Assembly: GCA_958510825.1 (NCBI GenBank)
Contig: OY294047.1
Coordinates: forward strand, 52,311,365 to 52,375,364
DNA: 64,000 nt
Direction of reading: 5' to 3'
Origin: Brachypterus glaber
Lineage: Eukaryota > Arthropoda > Insecta > Coleoptera > Kateretidae
The number at the start of each line of letters is the position of its first letter. Position 1 is the first letter of the stretch. Positions 1 through 10,779 of this stretch are shown piece by piece. The notes under the pieces were generated by a model. The model saw only the letters and a program-made list of their open reading frames with translations, was not told where the DNA came from and did no database searches. A program made the translations under genes and the position numbers.

Positions 1-540
1 CCAAAAACCGGTCTGAGGTAATTTCCGCAACCGGTTAACCGAAAACCGGTTATTGCCTATGGTTTTCCATCTCTATTTTTTTTTTTGTTTATAGGATTTA
101 GTACACTCCGCGGCGCGCCGTGTGCAATAAAATTTGCAACGAATCCGTATCTTAGGCCTTTAAAAACGTGATCCAATAAACATTTTATAATATTGTAAGT
201 GTTACGTAACATTTTTTCATGACCCACCACCCTCTGTAACGCGGCGTAACGTTTTCAAGACCCCCCTTCCCCCCAACCGATTTTGCTCAAATACGAATTT
301 GTCCAAGATAATATAAAACTACACCCGCCTACCAAATTTCAAGTCGCTAGCTCAAAGCATTCTTAGGTTATCGTGGACAGACTGACCGACCGACCGACAG
401 ACAGACAGACATATTTTTTTTTGTTGCTTATTTTGATTTTTTTCGAAGTTTCAGGAAAAAATAAGATGATTTAAGCAGAAAAAAATTGATTTTGACAGTA
501 ATTAATTTCTTTTATGATAAAGTAAAAAGTAAAAGCTTAC
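1..540. other. non-coding sequence beyond the last visible tomosyn exon
   Basis: No exon is visible. Interleaved CCGGTT and AACCGG units form an imperfect palindrome at about 8-52. A GACC/GACA tetranucleotide tract runs from about 375 to 411. The preceding bases (about 345-375, ending TTATCGTGG) resemble segments near 33240-33290 (inverted) and 57095-57130, so this is probably part of a dispersed repeat. The next tomosyn exon should lie to the left of the window. Confidence 0.5.
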
Positions 541-771
541 CGCTAACATAAGGTGATTCGCACAACGTAATAAAATCGACTACAGGGTGTTCCATTTCTA
601 GTAGCGTAGTCGTTTTACTGTGCACCACCGTTATACTGGGCGTTCGACTCGCCTGGTCGCTGGGCATTCCCCCCGAAAATATCACATAGGCTTCGCCCGT
701 TCGAGAAGATTTCCATTCTACTTTGTTTATGGTCCGGCACTGTTCTGGCTTTCCATCCTTATTTAATTTTG
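541..771 (-). CDS. Tomosyn: tomosyn (syntaxin-binding protein 5), fifth visible exon
   Basis: Internal exon of 231 nt on the minus strand, with acceptor AG at 773-772 and donor GTAAGC at 540-535. It enters in phase 1 and leaves in phase 1. The frame reads AKLNKDGKPEQC, then KVEWKSSRTGEAYVIFSGG, then ITVVHSKTTTLLEMEHPVVD and ends CESPYVSG. From memory of the family this closely matches insect tomosyn (NKDGKPEQC, EWKSSRTGEAYVIFSGG) and is distinct from l(2)gl. The segment belongs to the N-terminal WD40 beta-propeller of a protein that binds syntaxin/SNAP-25 through a C-terminal R-SNARE domain (not in this window) and restrains vesicle fusion. The next exon is outside the window. Confidence 0.93.
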
Positions 772-1006
772 CTGAAAATTAAAAAAAAAACTTAAACAGA
801 TAGCCATTCTAGGCTCAGATAGAATTCGAATTCAATTCGTAATTTTAACTTTGAGTCGGAGTTTTCTTAAAGACATCTTTAAATATTTATTAAACATATT
901 TTTATTTTTTTTATTCCTTTTTACTAGACAGCCTTAATGTGACTTTTACTGTCAAGGTATTTCTTAACAGAAAACGTCACATTTAGACACTCTACTTTTT
1001 ACTTAC

Positions 1007-1211
1007 CATGTGGCTGTGAAATGTTAATAAACTTGGCATTTGATTTGATACTCCACGTCGTCAGGGTGCCATCTGTGTGCGAGCACATAAACTGTTTACC
1101 CTCGTAATGCCACGCGACGGACCTCAGCTCTGCTGTGTACCATCGCATATCCGCCATTTTGTTTCTTAAGTCCCATAGCACCACTTGACCACTTTCATAA
1201 CCTATTAATAA
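1007..1211 (-). CDS. Tomosyn: tomosyn, fourth visible exon
   Basis: 205-nt exon with acceptor AG at 1213-1212 after a T-run and donor GTAAGT at 1006-1001. It starts in phase 0 with LLIGYESGQVVLWDLRNK and continues through SVAWHYEGKQFMCSHTDGT to SQPHG, leaving one base that the 771 exon completes as Ala. The HYEGKQF..SHTDGTLTTW stretch is a hallmark of the tomosyn WD40 repeats. The start is fixed by the splice site, not by the internal Met. The intron to the next exon is short (772-1006, 235 nt) and A/T-rich. Confidence 0.95.
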
Positions 1212-1492
1212 CTAAAAAAAAAACAAAATTTGTTATTATCCGTAACTGAATTAGACTGCAGTGACTCATACCTAAAACGTATTACGCGGCTCTCGTATAA
1301 GGAATTCCCCTCAGACGGAGTTACGTGAACCGCACCCGAATTGTTATGATCTTCGCTTTTTAGCACACTTTCGCAACGGTTATAGACTTTACTTTTAGGT
1401 GAATATAATGCCCCTTAAAAAGTTTAATACATCTAATGTATTAAATTTTACGGCTGATAAATACAAAAATAAGTTGTAACAAATATACTTAC

Positions 1493-1556
1493 TTTACTAG
1501 CATCTAAAGGATTATCACTTAAATGTACTATTGCTCCTGGGTGTTTTTTACTTGTC
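1493..1556 (-). CDS. Tomosyn: tomosyn, third visible exon (64 nt)
   Basis: A 64-nt exon too short to show as a long open frame. Acceptor AG is at 1558-1557 after a T-tract, and donor GTAAGT at 1492-1487. It completes the split Val codon of the previous exon (phase 2 in, phase 0 out) and reads TSKKHPGAIVHLSDNPLDAS then K. This matches the family block SKSHPGPVVHISDNPMDEGK, which joins IEV upstream to LLIG downstream. The phase fit on both sides makes the call firm despite its size. Confidence 0.93.
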
Positions 1557-1616
1557 CTAAAAAAACATTTTTTAAAATCGAAAGTGTTTATTTTTTAATA
1601 ATATTTTTGGACTTAC

Positions 1617-1751
1617 ACTTCTATCGCTTTATTCCAGTTTATGACGTAACCGGAAATACTGAAATTTTCAATATGTACCGTATATACATTTCCTTTTTCA
1701 GTTCCGACGTACAGCCATTTTGATTGTAGGGGTAGATTTAAACATGTAATT
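1617..1751 (-). CDS. Tomosyn: tomosyn, second visible exon
   Basis: 135-nt exon with acceptor AG at 1753-1752 (TTTGTTTCAG) and donor GTAAGT at 1616-1611. It reads ITCLNLPLQSKWLYVGTEKG, then NVYTVHIENFSISGYVINWN and KAIEV. KWLYVGTEKGN and SGYVINWNKAIE are near-identical to the tomosyn/STXBP5 WD40 propeller. The first base completes a Lys codon with the two bases left by the exon at 5412-5609, confirming that a 3660-nt intron (1752-5411) separates them. Confidence 0.95.
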
Positions 1752-2022
1752 CTGAAACAAAATAAAAATAATAATTTATTAAAAAAAATGTTAAACAAAA
1801 TTAAAATAAGTCCTGACAGGCCCTATAGAGCCTAGTTAGCGGAAAAGCCTTCTCTGTTCCATATTGCGGTAGTTTAAAAACTTTACGTGATAGATAAAAA
1901 CTGAAGGCAGTTCTAGGTACTCGTTTATACTTTCAAATTTTTTCCAAATGCAGACCTGTGTAATGAGTAACGCGAAATTTGAATCTGGAGGCTTCAGCTA
2001 CTAATTATTATTATTATTATTA

Positions 2023-2056
<34 letters not shown>

Positions 2057-2787
2057 TTTTAACGCAAAGCATCCGCTGGTCAGGCCCCGCTCGTATCTCC
2101 GACTTCACGAGCAGGCGAGCCAGCAAAACCAATAACTACTCCACAATAACTTTTTTTATATAAATAATATTTGTCTGAAGTATTAATATGTTCTAACTAC
2201 AGTATACAGCTATAGAAAATATTTGAAAATTGTTTACAGGTTTTTCAAAAACTCGATATGAAAAAAAGCGGTCCAGTTAACTCCGACTTCCCCTATTATT
2301 ATTATTTTTGTTTTGACTCCACATTTGAATTATTCGAATATTAAGCCAGACATCAAAAATAAGCTTATTCAGAGGACTAATCTGGATTTTGCATATAAAT
2401 GGGATTTCTCTTAGCAAATAATACATTCCCAACGAAAAAAAAAAACATGGCATAAATTCGCTGTTTTTTTAATATTTGCTGATAGCTTCGTAAATGAATA
2501 TTTGTGTACTCACTCCTAAACAGACCCCCCCCAAATGCCTCGGAGCACCTCTGCTACCTCCTTGCGTATTATAGTGTCTCCGTGGCACTAATTTTTAAGC
2601 AAAATATTAATTAGTAGTCTTAAGGCTCCATAGATATAGGCTCTATTAATATCTAGACCTTTACAAAATACAGGTGAGTGCGATCGAAAACCCGCCTACT
2701 CGATGTCGCATTATCTCACCTTCGCGCATACTTATTTATATTTAAGTAGGCCACACATAAGCCTGCTTAACACCGCATTTTGTATGA
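1752..2787. other. tomosyn intron, left part, with ATT microsatellite
   Basis: Intronic sequence with no gene recognised. An (ATT)n microsatellite with one phase slip lies at about 2004-2056. The remainder is A/T-rich and unassigned. Confidence 0.7.
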
Positions 2788-2869
2788 GCTGCTGTGTCCG
2801 AGCGGTTAAGGAGATGGACTTGAAATCCATTGGGCTCTGCCCGCACAGGTTCGAATCCTGTCGGCAGCG
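2788..2869 (+). tRNA. tRNA-Ser (anticodon TGA)
   Basis: 82-nt class II tRNA. The acceptor stem GCTGCTG pairs with CGGCAGC (one G-T pair), the D-arm includes the A-box CCGAGCGGTTAAG, and the anticodon loop CTTGAAA gives TGA, reading UCA serine codons. A long variable arm (GGGCTCTGCCC) and a B-box GGTTCGAATCC follow. A polymerase III terminator T-run begins at 2874. It lies in the tomosyn intron, antisense to tomosyn, and is identical over its full length to the copy at 4180-4261. Confidence 0.97.
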
Positions 2870-3240
2870 AAACTTTTTATAAAAAATAAGTTTGATAAAG
2901 AATTAAATTACTACTTATAGCCCAAAAAGCGCCTTTGAATTTCGATAATGTAGAAATGCAGGGAACCGACAGAGATTTCTTATTGTACTGACCCAAAATG
3001 ACATCTTGAACAGACCTTTAGTAAAGGACTCAATGAAGGGTTGACAACGGGTATCATGGGACAGAAAGGGTTAAATAAAGGATACTAAATTCGGAACCTT
3101 TGTCTATAAATGAAACATTATCTTGCTACTTAAAAAAACTAATTCGTTTTATTCAGCCCTTTAAAGTTTAATTTAAGTCACATATTATGAATAAGGGAAC
3201 GTTCAAGTATTACGTAACGCAAATTTTGATCATTTTGGAC

Positions 3241-3725
3241 ATATATTTTTTTACTGTTATTTAATTCTCCTCAAAAAAATAAAAATCTTTTGTAAAAAAT
3301 TTTTTTGATCGGACTTTTAGTTGCAGAGATAACACAGCCACACAAAATTAAAAAAGTTGCATCTCTGACGGACTTGACTAGTCAATTCGTATGTATTTTA
3401 AGCCGCTGTATCCGAATCTGAGGTCGAAATTTAAAAGTTAGCTCTCATTTTTACCATAACCTCAAAAAACATATCATATCATTGCGAATAGGATGTTTTT
3501 TGAGGTTCTGTTGAAAATGGGAGCTAACTTTCAAATTCCGACCTCAGATTCGGATTCAGCGGCTCAACATACAGAGGGATTGACTAGTCAAGTTCGTCGG
3601 AGATGAAACTTTTTTAATTTTGTGAGGCTGTGTTATCTCTGCAACTAAAAGTCCGATCAAAAAAAGTTTTTTACAAAAGATTTTTATTTTTTTGAGGGGA
3701 ATTAAATAACAGTAAAAAAATATAT
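3241..3725. mobile_element. foldback element, 485 bp, with arms of about 230 bp
   Basis: Nearly all of this segment is an inverted repeat: the left arm (about 3241-3473) is the reverse complement of the right arm (about 3493-3725) with few mismatches, leaving a 20-nt loop. No open frame of note. About 100 bp in from each end is a module (ACACAGCCACACAAAA ... CCGAATCTGAGGTC) also found at the termini of the large palindrome at 17505-18696, so the two are related. It sits between the two tRNA-Ser genes. Confidence 0.9.
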
Positions 3726-4179
3726 GTTTGTACTTAAAAAAACAAAGTTGACCTTGAAATGACCTTCAAACGTAAATATCCGTAAAAAATAAATACGCCA
3801 TTTTGTTTCCACCATTAAAATAAACAAATTTTGTCCGACATTTTTTTTTCTAAAATGCATAGTATTCGAGATATTTAAAAGTTTCAGGTTAAAAAAAAAC
3901 ACCCGGTATATTACATTTTAGTAAGTACATTTCTTAAAATTACACGGCGACTTCGCCAAAATTAAAAATACCTACAAATACAGAAAAGTAACAAATATAT
4001 ATGTATGTAATAATATAATATATATTATAATTTTATTATAATTATATTTTAATTATAATTTATTCTATAAATATAATTTTACTTTTGCAGTAAAATTTAG
4101 TAATAATTCAAAAAAAAAATATTAAAAAGTAAAATAATAAATTTACAGATATTTTTGCAAAAAAAAATAAAAAAAGTTT
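3726..4179. other. A/T-rich intron sequence
   Basis: Very A/T-rich. It begins in a segment ending ACACCCGGTATA (about 3899-3910), a terminus also seen at 9440 and 21350 and possibly the end of a small DNA transposon. No coding signal. Confidence 0.5.
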
Positions 4180-4261
4180 CGCTGCCGACAGGATTCGAAC
4201 CTGTGCGGGCAGAGCCCAATGGATTTCAAGTCCATCTCCTTAACCGCTCGGACACAGCAGC
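4180..4261 (-). tRNA. tRNA-Ser (anticodon TGA), second copy
   Basis: Reverse complement reads an 82-nt tRNA identical, base for base, to the one at 2788-2869, with the same anticodon TGA, long variable arm and intact A and B boxes. The 3' flank also shares GAAACTTTTTAT with the first copy, including the T-run terminator, whereas the 5' flanks differ. The two genes converge on the foldback element between them. Both look functional. Confidence 0.97.
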
Positions 4262-4763
4262 TTGCTTGAACCGAGTGAAAAATAGCAACCTGGTATTGTA
4301 CAAAATGTCAACGATGACTTTAAATATCAATATTTTTAATTAAGAAAATAATTAAATATGTATAACAATGGTGGAACAATTCGTTCCCGTAAAAATAAAT
4401 ATTTTTGATATGTTTTTCCTTTTTCAACCCTATGTGCGTTAAAAAATCTTCAGATCCTTTTCGCGTGACCACACACTATTTTCAATAGAATGGAACAAAT
4501 TATCGTTATTCAGGGCTATAGCAAAGAAAATTTAGTGAGGGGGGGGGAGGAACGTCGAAAATCACAACTTTTTTTAGTCTAAAATAAACCCAGCGACAAA
4601 AAAGTTAATAGAATCTATAATTTATTTGAGGCGTATAATATTTTTGTTATACTTTTGTCCCTCTAGATTCCCATTTCAGATAATTGTGCTATTATATGCT
4701 CCTCCGTCCAGATTTCAAACGATAAAAATATCAAATTGAAAGTTTTTGCCCGATTTGTATAAT
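4262..4763. other. intron sequence, no feature recognised
   Basis: A/T-rich. A G-run lies near 4541-4550. Nothing assignable. Confidence 0.4.
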
Positions 4764-5372
4764 TTAGCTTTTTGATTTTTGGGGAATAGGGCTTTGGATC
4801 TGACTAAAATTGTTATCTGACTTTGCTGTGACGTTTCGACGATGGATTTTCGTCGTTTTCGAACCTTTATTGGAAATAAAAAAGTATATATAAGTATAAA
4901 AAAAATAAGTTTATTTGTTACTAATTTTGTTTAATTATTTATTACTTATGCTGTACCCTGTATATCATATCAGCACCATCGCCTTTTTAAATTTACATGA
5001 CAAAGCATAATTTAATCCAGCTAGTAGGTTCGGTTGCTGCATATAGTAAAGTGCACTGTCTTAATTTTATGTTTTAACTGTTATTTATTTGTTTAAATAA
5101 TGTTTTGTTTATGTGAGTGTTTACTGTTAGTGACAATGACTAATCTTTGGCTTTAATTCTCTGTAAGTTCTTCTCTGTATTTTATTATTATTTATTTTAA
5201 GGTTAAGTTAAATGTTTAAACAATTGTATTTTTTTTTTATAATTATATATACTTTTTTATTTCCAATAAAGGTTCGAAAACAACGAAAATTCATCGTCGA
5301 AACGTCACAGCAAAATTAGATAACAATTTTAGTCAGATCCAAAGCCCTATTCCCCAAAAATCAAAAAGCTAA
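4764..5372. mobile_element. MITE-like inverted-repeat element, 609 bp
   Basis: Terminal inverted repeats of about 126 bp: 4764-4889 matches the complement of 5246-5372, including CTTTGGATCTGACTAAAATT and GACGTTTCGACGATG-type sequence. The interior is A/T-rich without an open frame. It ends about 40 bp from the donor of the tomosyn exon at 5412. Confidence 0.85.
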
Positions 5373-5411
5373 AAGATAAAAATATCAAATATATGCAATT
5401 TTTTTACTTAC

Positions 5412-5609
5412 TTTTCTTTCTGGAATTTGAGACTATGCACGATCTGCGGCACCTTTTGCCGGTAGTTCCACAGATGCAGGGTGTCATCGGCGGTGGCCGA
5501 CACGAGCGCCCCCTCGTTCACCAGGAACTGCAGGTGCAGGACGGCCGCCGAGCCCGCGGGGCCGTCCATGTCGTGTCGCACGTGGACGTCGACTCCAGGT
5601 TGGCCCAGA
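5412..5609 (-). CDS. Tomosyn: tomosyn, first visible exon, GC-rich
   Basis: 198-nt exon with acceptor AG at 5611-5610 (CCTTCCAG) and donor GTAAGT at 5411-5406. It reads LGQPGVDVHVRHD, then AAVLHLQFLVNEGALVSATA, then DDTLHLWNYRQKVPQIVHSL and KFQKEK. This matches the tomosyn block RPGVD...LQVQFLINEGALVSVT.DDTLHLWNFRQK, which forms an early blade of the WD40 propeller. It enters in phase 2, so at least one upstream exon with the initiator is missing. By hand count 124 of 198 bases are G or C, far above the flanks and the other four exons. No upstream exon was found between here and the window end. Confidence 0.95.
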
Positions 5610-5800
5610 CTGGAAGGTCTTGGTTAAGGAAAAATCGACAGAGAAATGTAGTTGATTATTGATTTTAAACAGAAAAAAATTTAAAAAAAAATACACACAC
5701 ACTTTTTACAGTTTTTACTTTACTTTTTGTGTGTACAAATTCTGTACCCTGGAGGTAAAGGACACCATTTCCATTTTTTGTGAAATAGAGTTAGCACTAA

Positions 5801-6035
5801 GGGGCTGTCCATATATTACGTAACGCAAACTGACCAAAATTCATACACTTCACACCCCGGTTCTCGCGTTATTAAAGGCTGTAGGGAGTTTATATTTTGG
5901 CTACCCCCCTAACACCCCCCTATTTGAGGGGGTAGCCAAAACATGAAATCTCTACAGCCTTTAATAACGCGAGAAACGGGGTATGAAATGTATGAATTTT
6001 TGCCAATTAGCGTTACGTAATATATGGACAGCCCC
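5801..6035. mobile_element. Harbinger-like MITE, 235 bp, TAA target duplication
   Basis: Termini GGGGCTGTCCATATATTACG and its complement, with inverted arms of about 100 bp and a short C-rich/G-rich centre (ACCCCCCTA...GGGGGTAG). It is flanked on both sides by TAA (5798-5800 and 6036-6038), the 3-bp duplication expected of PIF/Harbinger. The family assignment rests on termini and duplication only; no transposase is present. Confidence 0.8.
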
Positions 6036-6309
6036 TAAGTCCTTGATGTTCATTTTTACACAACGAACTAATAACTCTTCCCTCTAGAATAGGCATTTCA
6101 TTTGTAAAAACGTAGCCAACATATACATTTGTCTGTCTTACTCGCACAGCTTTGTTCTAACAGAGACAACAATAACAGTTACTGGTAACTGTTATTGTTC
6201 AGGCCTGAATATACCTACTATTTGTTTACAAACAAACCGAGATGTTGGCGATACTTTATATTAACGGTATGCGTATTCTAGAGAGAAGAGTTGTTAGTTC
6301 GTTGTTTTT

Positions 6310-6421
6310 ACATCGGCACTTAGTGCTTCTAAGAGGGCCGATGTATTGAAATCTTCGCCAAAAAGTCAAAATCTTTGACTATGTTTTTTTCACATTCGAC
6401 GTTTTAGACCTTTCTGGGGCT
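6310..6421 (-). repeat. R-A family fragment
   Basis: Begins with the hairpin ACATCGGCACTTAGTGC...GAGGGCCGATGT and continues TTGAAATCTTCGCC, matching one end of the R-A repeats at 32411, 34873 and 46774. Only about 110 bp is kept. Confidence 0.75.
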
Positions 6422-6545
6422 CAAGCCCCACCCAAAATATGAACCTGGTTACGCCTCTGCCTTTTGAACATAAAGTCTTCAATGGAGCTCTCTACAACTA
6501 GAATTATGAAACAAAAGACGTCTACCCTATCTCATTTGTGCTACA

Positions 6546-6810
6546 CTTTCCAGCCAACCAAATAAATACTGTATTTGTTTTTGATACAACAAATACAGTA
6601 TTTATTTGGTTGGCCGGAAAGTGTAACACTGAGCGGCACGAACGAACATAGCTAATGTGAATCTGTAGAATAAGATAATTCTACTATAATTTAGATGGCG
6701 CCAGTAATTTCTTTAATAAAAATAATATAGTTACACTTTTCGCCCGGCCAAGTAAATATTGTATTAGTTCAACAAAGAACAAATACAGAATTTGTTTGGT
6801 TGGGTGGAAG
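6546..6810. repeat. two related short palindromes
   Basis: The palindrome at about 6546-6632 has arms containing CCAACCAAATAAATACTGTA. A diverged relative (CCGGCCAAGTAAATATTGTA ... TTTGTTTGGTTGGGTGG) spans about 6735-6810. Both look like miniature DNA-element relics. Confidence 0.7.
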
Positions 6811-7099
6811 TGGGAGTGTATGTATGTCTTCTATCCTTTTTGGGTAGAACTTTTGTCCCTGTCTAATCTAACGGGAGAAATCGCCATTGAAATGCATCTA
6901 ATCTTGTCCAATATTGTCACTTTAAAAGTTCTACCTTAACTTTAATTTGAACAAAGTAATTAGAAGAATAGATAAAAAACGAGATAAAAAATAAAGCGGT
7001 TCGTTTTCGGTAAATGCCGTAATTTAAAGTCTTTCATTAGTGCCAGTTTCATTTTCACCTTTTTTTTTTCGTATTAACCTGATTTTAAATTATTTAGTC

Positions 7100-8130
7100 A
7101 TTAGAAATGTTACCTTCAGACCTTAAAAGATCTTATCCTTATCCTTATAAGATTATATAAGACCAATAAGAACCTAAGAGAACATAAATTAGGATTTAAT
7201 AAGATTTATTAAGAAAATTTACATAAAAGAAAATTCGTATAGGTTCCTGTAAGATTAAATACGAAAATGTACTTAACATATAATGGGTAGGTTTTAATAA
7301 GAAAATACTAATTAGAATATGGATGATTTATTAAGCAAATTGGCATACATTTAAATAGCAGGTTTTAAAGAGAAAATTCGAACGAAGTACTAATAGGATA
7401 TAAACAGAATGTTCTTATTAAATAATTTCAGAGTTTTAAGGCAAAAATTTAGAATGTAAAAGATTTAATGAGAAAATTTATATTAAATTTAGGTACCAGG
7501 TTTAAAAAGAAAATTCTAACGCAGTCCCAATAATATTTAAACAGCAGATTCATATTGACTTAATTACAGTTTTAAGGCGTAAATTCCTATGGTATAGGTG
7601 ACGCCACATGTTATTTCCTACCAATAACAAAACTTATTAAATGGATAAAGTCGCTTTCTTGGAATACTGTCGTTATAACTTACTAGTCAGATAATTCGAT
7701 ACACATTATCGGATTGGTATGGATGAAGATATGAGGAGGCTTCGTATTCTTCACTTCCATTGTTCTCAAATTGTTGAAAATGGATTTATGTGGGGGTGTA
7801 TGTCTAGGTGGGTCTATTTTATCGTTATTTTCGTTTTTTTACCTTATCGCGATTTCAAGATACAAGCAAAATTGTGCGTGTGTGTTTAAAACCATTGATC
7901 CATTGTAGAACCAGGTTCATTCTTATAAAAACCTGATGCATTGGTAAAATATTTCGTTCAAAATCTTATTAAAACTTCTTAAGATTAAACAAGAAATTTT
8001 TAATAAGAATTAAAATGAAATTTCTTTTCCAAAACCTGGTTCATTCTTATAAAAACCTGCTTCATTGGTAAGAAATTTCGTTAATAATCTTATTAAAAGT
8101 TCTATAAAGTTTTAATAAGATCAAATACGA
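7100..8130. repeat. degenerate A/T repeats, with a 122-bp direct repeat
   Basis: Many diverged copies of AATAAGAAAATT-like units. At about 7910-8025 and 8032-8120 a direct repeat starts with (C/T)GGTTCATTCTTATAAAAAC and spaces its copies by about 122 bp. No coding potential. Confidence 0.6.
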
Positions 8131-8541
8131 AAATTTGAGTAAAGAGCGAACAAAAAAGGGGGAAAAGCGATACTTCTAAAAGGAATAAATAATTAATATT
8201 AAGGTTGTAAAATAAAATATCTATCACGTACCAGTTTCTGTTACAGTAAATATAATTTTTCATATCTGCTGTTATTTTGAGAAAACAACTGAAAACTATA
8301 GCAATTTCCAATTTAAAATTCAACTTTTTATACTATGTATACTGGTAGCAAATTTCCTCATATCGGAAAAGTGGATAACATTTCCATTACTGATATTGGA
8401 TTGCATATATGCATATTATATGCATCATAGATAAGTATAAAGAAAACAAGATTTGAGAAAAATTTCTCTTAGAAAACTTTAACACGTTTCAATTGTTACG
8501 TTACACTGAAAGTCTTTTAGTGAGAGAAGATATGTAATAAG

Positions 8542-9080
8542 CAAAGAACTTTTACCTCAAGAAGGAACATGATGAAATCTTTGTTTGAAGCGTGAACCAA
8601 CTACGGTGAGGGGCTGGTGGGGAGTGACTATTGTTTACACTTAGTACGCGTAAAGAGAGAGAAAGAATGTGTAGAATCACAGTCTAATGTCGTAAAATGA
8701 CTGACAGGGGTACAGTGTTGCCGATTGGAAACATATACTTGGATATTTTATTGTAAATTTTAAGAAACATTAGTTCTGTATGAGTTTTATATGAACTAGT
8801 AGTTTAATTTTAATAGATTTAAATATACACTATATTATTAAACATAATTATAGTATACACAATAAAGTTTTTTACATTTTTAATTTAAGTATAATGATTT
8901 GAATTCATGATAAGGTGGAAACTACGCAACTCGCTACTAGGTAGCCTGAAAGTCGATTAGCGACATCTACATTTTACACCACAAAGCTGTATTGCGTTTC
9001 TGTTAGTAAATAAACAAACAAAAAGATGACACCTTCATAAACATTGGTCTGAAATTACTTCTTGAGGTAAAAGTTCTTTG
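8542..9080 (+). mobile_element. hAT MITE copy 1, 539 bp, perfect 8-bp duplication
   Basis: Terminal inverted repeats CAAAGAACTTTTACCTCAAG / complement, about 22-23 bp. It is flanked by GTAATAAG at 8534-8541 and again at 9081-9088. The 8-bp duplication and CAAAG start are hAT superfamily marks. The interior contains no transposase. Two more copies lie at 21895-22426 (opposite orientation) and 26571-27100. Confidence 0.93.
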
Positions 9081-9261
9081 GTAATAAGCATACGTCGGGG
9101 ATAATCAAGCTGTTTTTCGTTCATGACCGTATCATCATTTTTTGAAAACTGCGATATATGTTCAGAGCGTAATTCTGAACGGGCGTGAGTATTCCGCGGG
9201 TGACTCGAATGTAGTTTCGTGGTACCGTTATAAAATGCAACTGCGACTGAATTAAAAAAAT

Positions 9262-9449
9262 TACAGGGTGTAACATTAAAAAAAATCATATTTATGCCAC
9301 TTTCGATGAAACCGGAAGTGAAACAAAAAAAATGAAATCCGCCATTTTATAGCCATATAAAATTATATAAATAGCCCAAGTTTTGTTTTTATCGAATGAA
9401 GATTAGTCTTAATTTTGAGGGTGGACATAAATAAAATTCACCCGGTATA
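9262..9449. mobile_element. small element with TACAGGGTG and ACCCGGTATA ends
   Basis: About 188 bp bounded by TACAGGGTG and CACCCGGTATA, which are imperfect complements. The right terminus recurs at about 3899 and 21350, and the interior contains GAAACCGGAAGTGA as does 21220-21233. Probably a non-autonomous DNA transposon relic. Confidence 0.5.
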
Positions 9450-9737
9450 ATGAGAATTGATATTAATTTAAATTCAGTTAGATATATGGAAATTATCCAA
9501 TAATATACATATTATTATATATTATATGTATTATATTGACACGTGTATCCAGGAATACAATCCATTGCATGAATTTAATTCAAAATATAGAAACATGTGC
9601 GAAATTTGGCAATACATGTTCAAATCTGAAACAGGCCTGGACTGGGTCAGCTTGGCCACAGCGGAAATCCTATAAATTTGGCCACCAATTAAAGTGTTGA
9701 TACGGATCATAAGTGGCCAGCGTGTACTGTAAATTTG

Positions 9738-10262
9738 TTTTTCTATTTTGCAACTCTTATAAGCTCATAATCACACGCATTTTCCGTGTTCTTATAGGCC
9801 CATAAGAGGTCTCTACTTTTTTTTCTTTTGGGTTGGCAACAGAGAAAAGCCTATCGCTTGAAGTTTTCTGTGCAAATGTCAATGTCACTTTAAAGTTTAA
9901 TTTTCTACAAAATTTTGTGTTTAGGTTATTTTTTACCGTGTTGAAATTGTGTCTTGGTTAATTGCAGTGAAAAAGAGAAGATATTACTATAAAATATATC
10001 AAAATATAATTTTTTCTTGGATTTTTAAACATGGTGTAAACTGTAATGCCAACCCAAAACAAAAATCCCTAAATCAGTCATCAATTTAAATGTAAGTTTT
10101 TTTTTTTAATTTTAGAGCAAAATAGAAAAAATTTTATAAAGCCCTCGATTCATAACACGTTTTTAGAAAACTCGCCGCAAGCGGCCCGTTTTCTAAACTT
10201 GTACTCGTGTGCTAAAAACGTATGTTATGAAACTAGTACTTTAATATACTATAATATCTATA
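9738..10262 (+). repeat. R-B dispersed repeat, copy A
   Basis: About 525 bp, also present at 48214-48709 (+) and 62388-62873 (-). It starts TTCTATTTTGCAACTCTTAT and contains TTTTGGGTTGGCA and its inverted partner TGCCAACCCAAAAC. It finishes with a nested hairpin: outer arms TTCATAACACGTTTTTAG / CTAAAAACGTATGTTATGAA around the inner stem AGAAAACTCGCCGC / GCGGCCCGTTTTCT (10165-10194). Class unknown. Confidence 0.85.
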
Positions 10263-10689
10263 CAATAATTATACAGGTCAACAGCTGGAAAGGTGCCTGG
10301 GTTCTGTCAACGGATTCTGACTCTACCTATTTTTTTACCAGCCTTATAACTAACAGTTTTCTACTACATGCCTTTTTCAAGATAATTGACCTCAAACTTG
10401 TTAAAATAGACAATATTTTTGAAAATGGGTATCCTAGGGGTTTTGAGGTTGCTGAAACCGAATACGATATTAAAAATAATATAAATCAAAGTTACAGAAA
10501 GACGTGATTTTGAACACAATAGCCAGTCCGGGCCTGATACTGAAATATGAATAAAACATCAAATTCGTAATTAATTAAAATAAATTCAGTTTTCAGTTAT
10601 CGATCTGATTTTGATATTTAATATGAATACATAAATATATGCACGTCGATTGGTTTACCACAAAATCACATCACAAACGAATTTTATTG
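10263..10689. other. unassigned sequence beside R-B
   Basis: CAGGCCTGGACTGG at about 9631 has an inverted counterpart (CCAGTCCGGGCCTG) at about 10525, so R-B copy A may sit inside a larger inverted-repeat element. The stretch TTTTGAGGTTGCTGAAACCG at about 10440 recalls the foldback family of 3241 and 17505. A 102-codon frame here has no support as a gene. Confidence 0.35.
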
Positions 10690-10779
10690 TATTGATTCAG
10701 GGGCGGATCCAGGAAGTGGTCCTGGCGGGGGGCTAAAATTCAAAAACTTAACTTTTATATTCTTAAATTAAGAAATAAC

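Noticed and set aside
580..600. TACAGGGTGTTCCATTTC, like a transposon terminus
   Set aside because: It lies inside a tomosyn exon and encodes the conserved EMEHPVVD segment in frame; coincidence.
10199..10507. 102-codon frame
   Set aside because: Starts inside R-B repeat sequence, which other copies do not keep open; no similarity.
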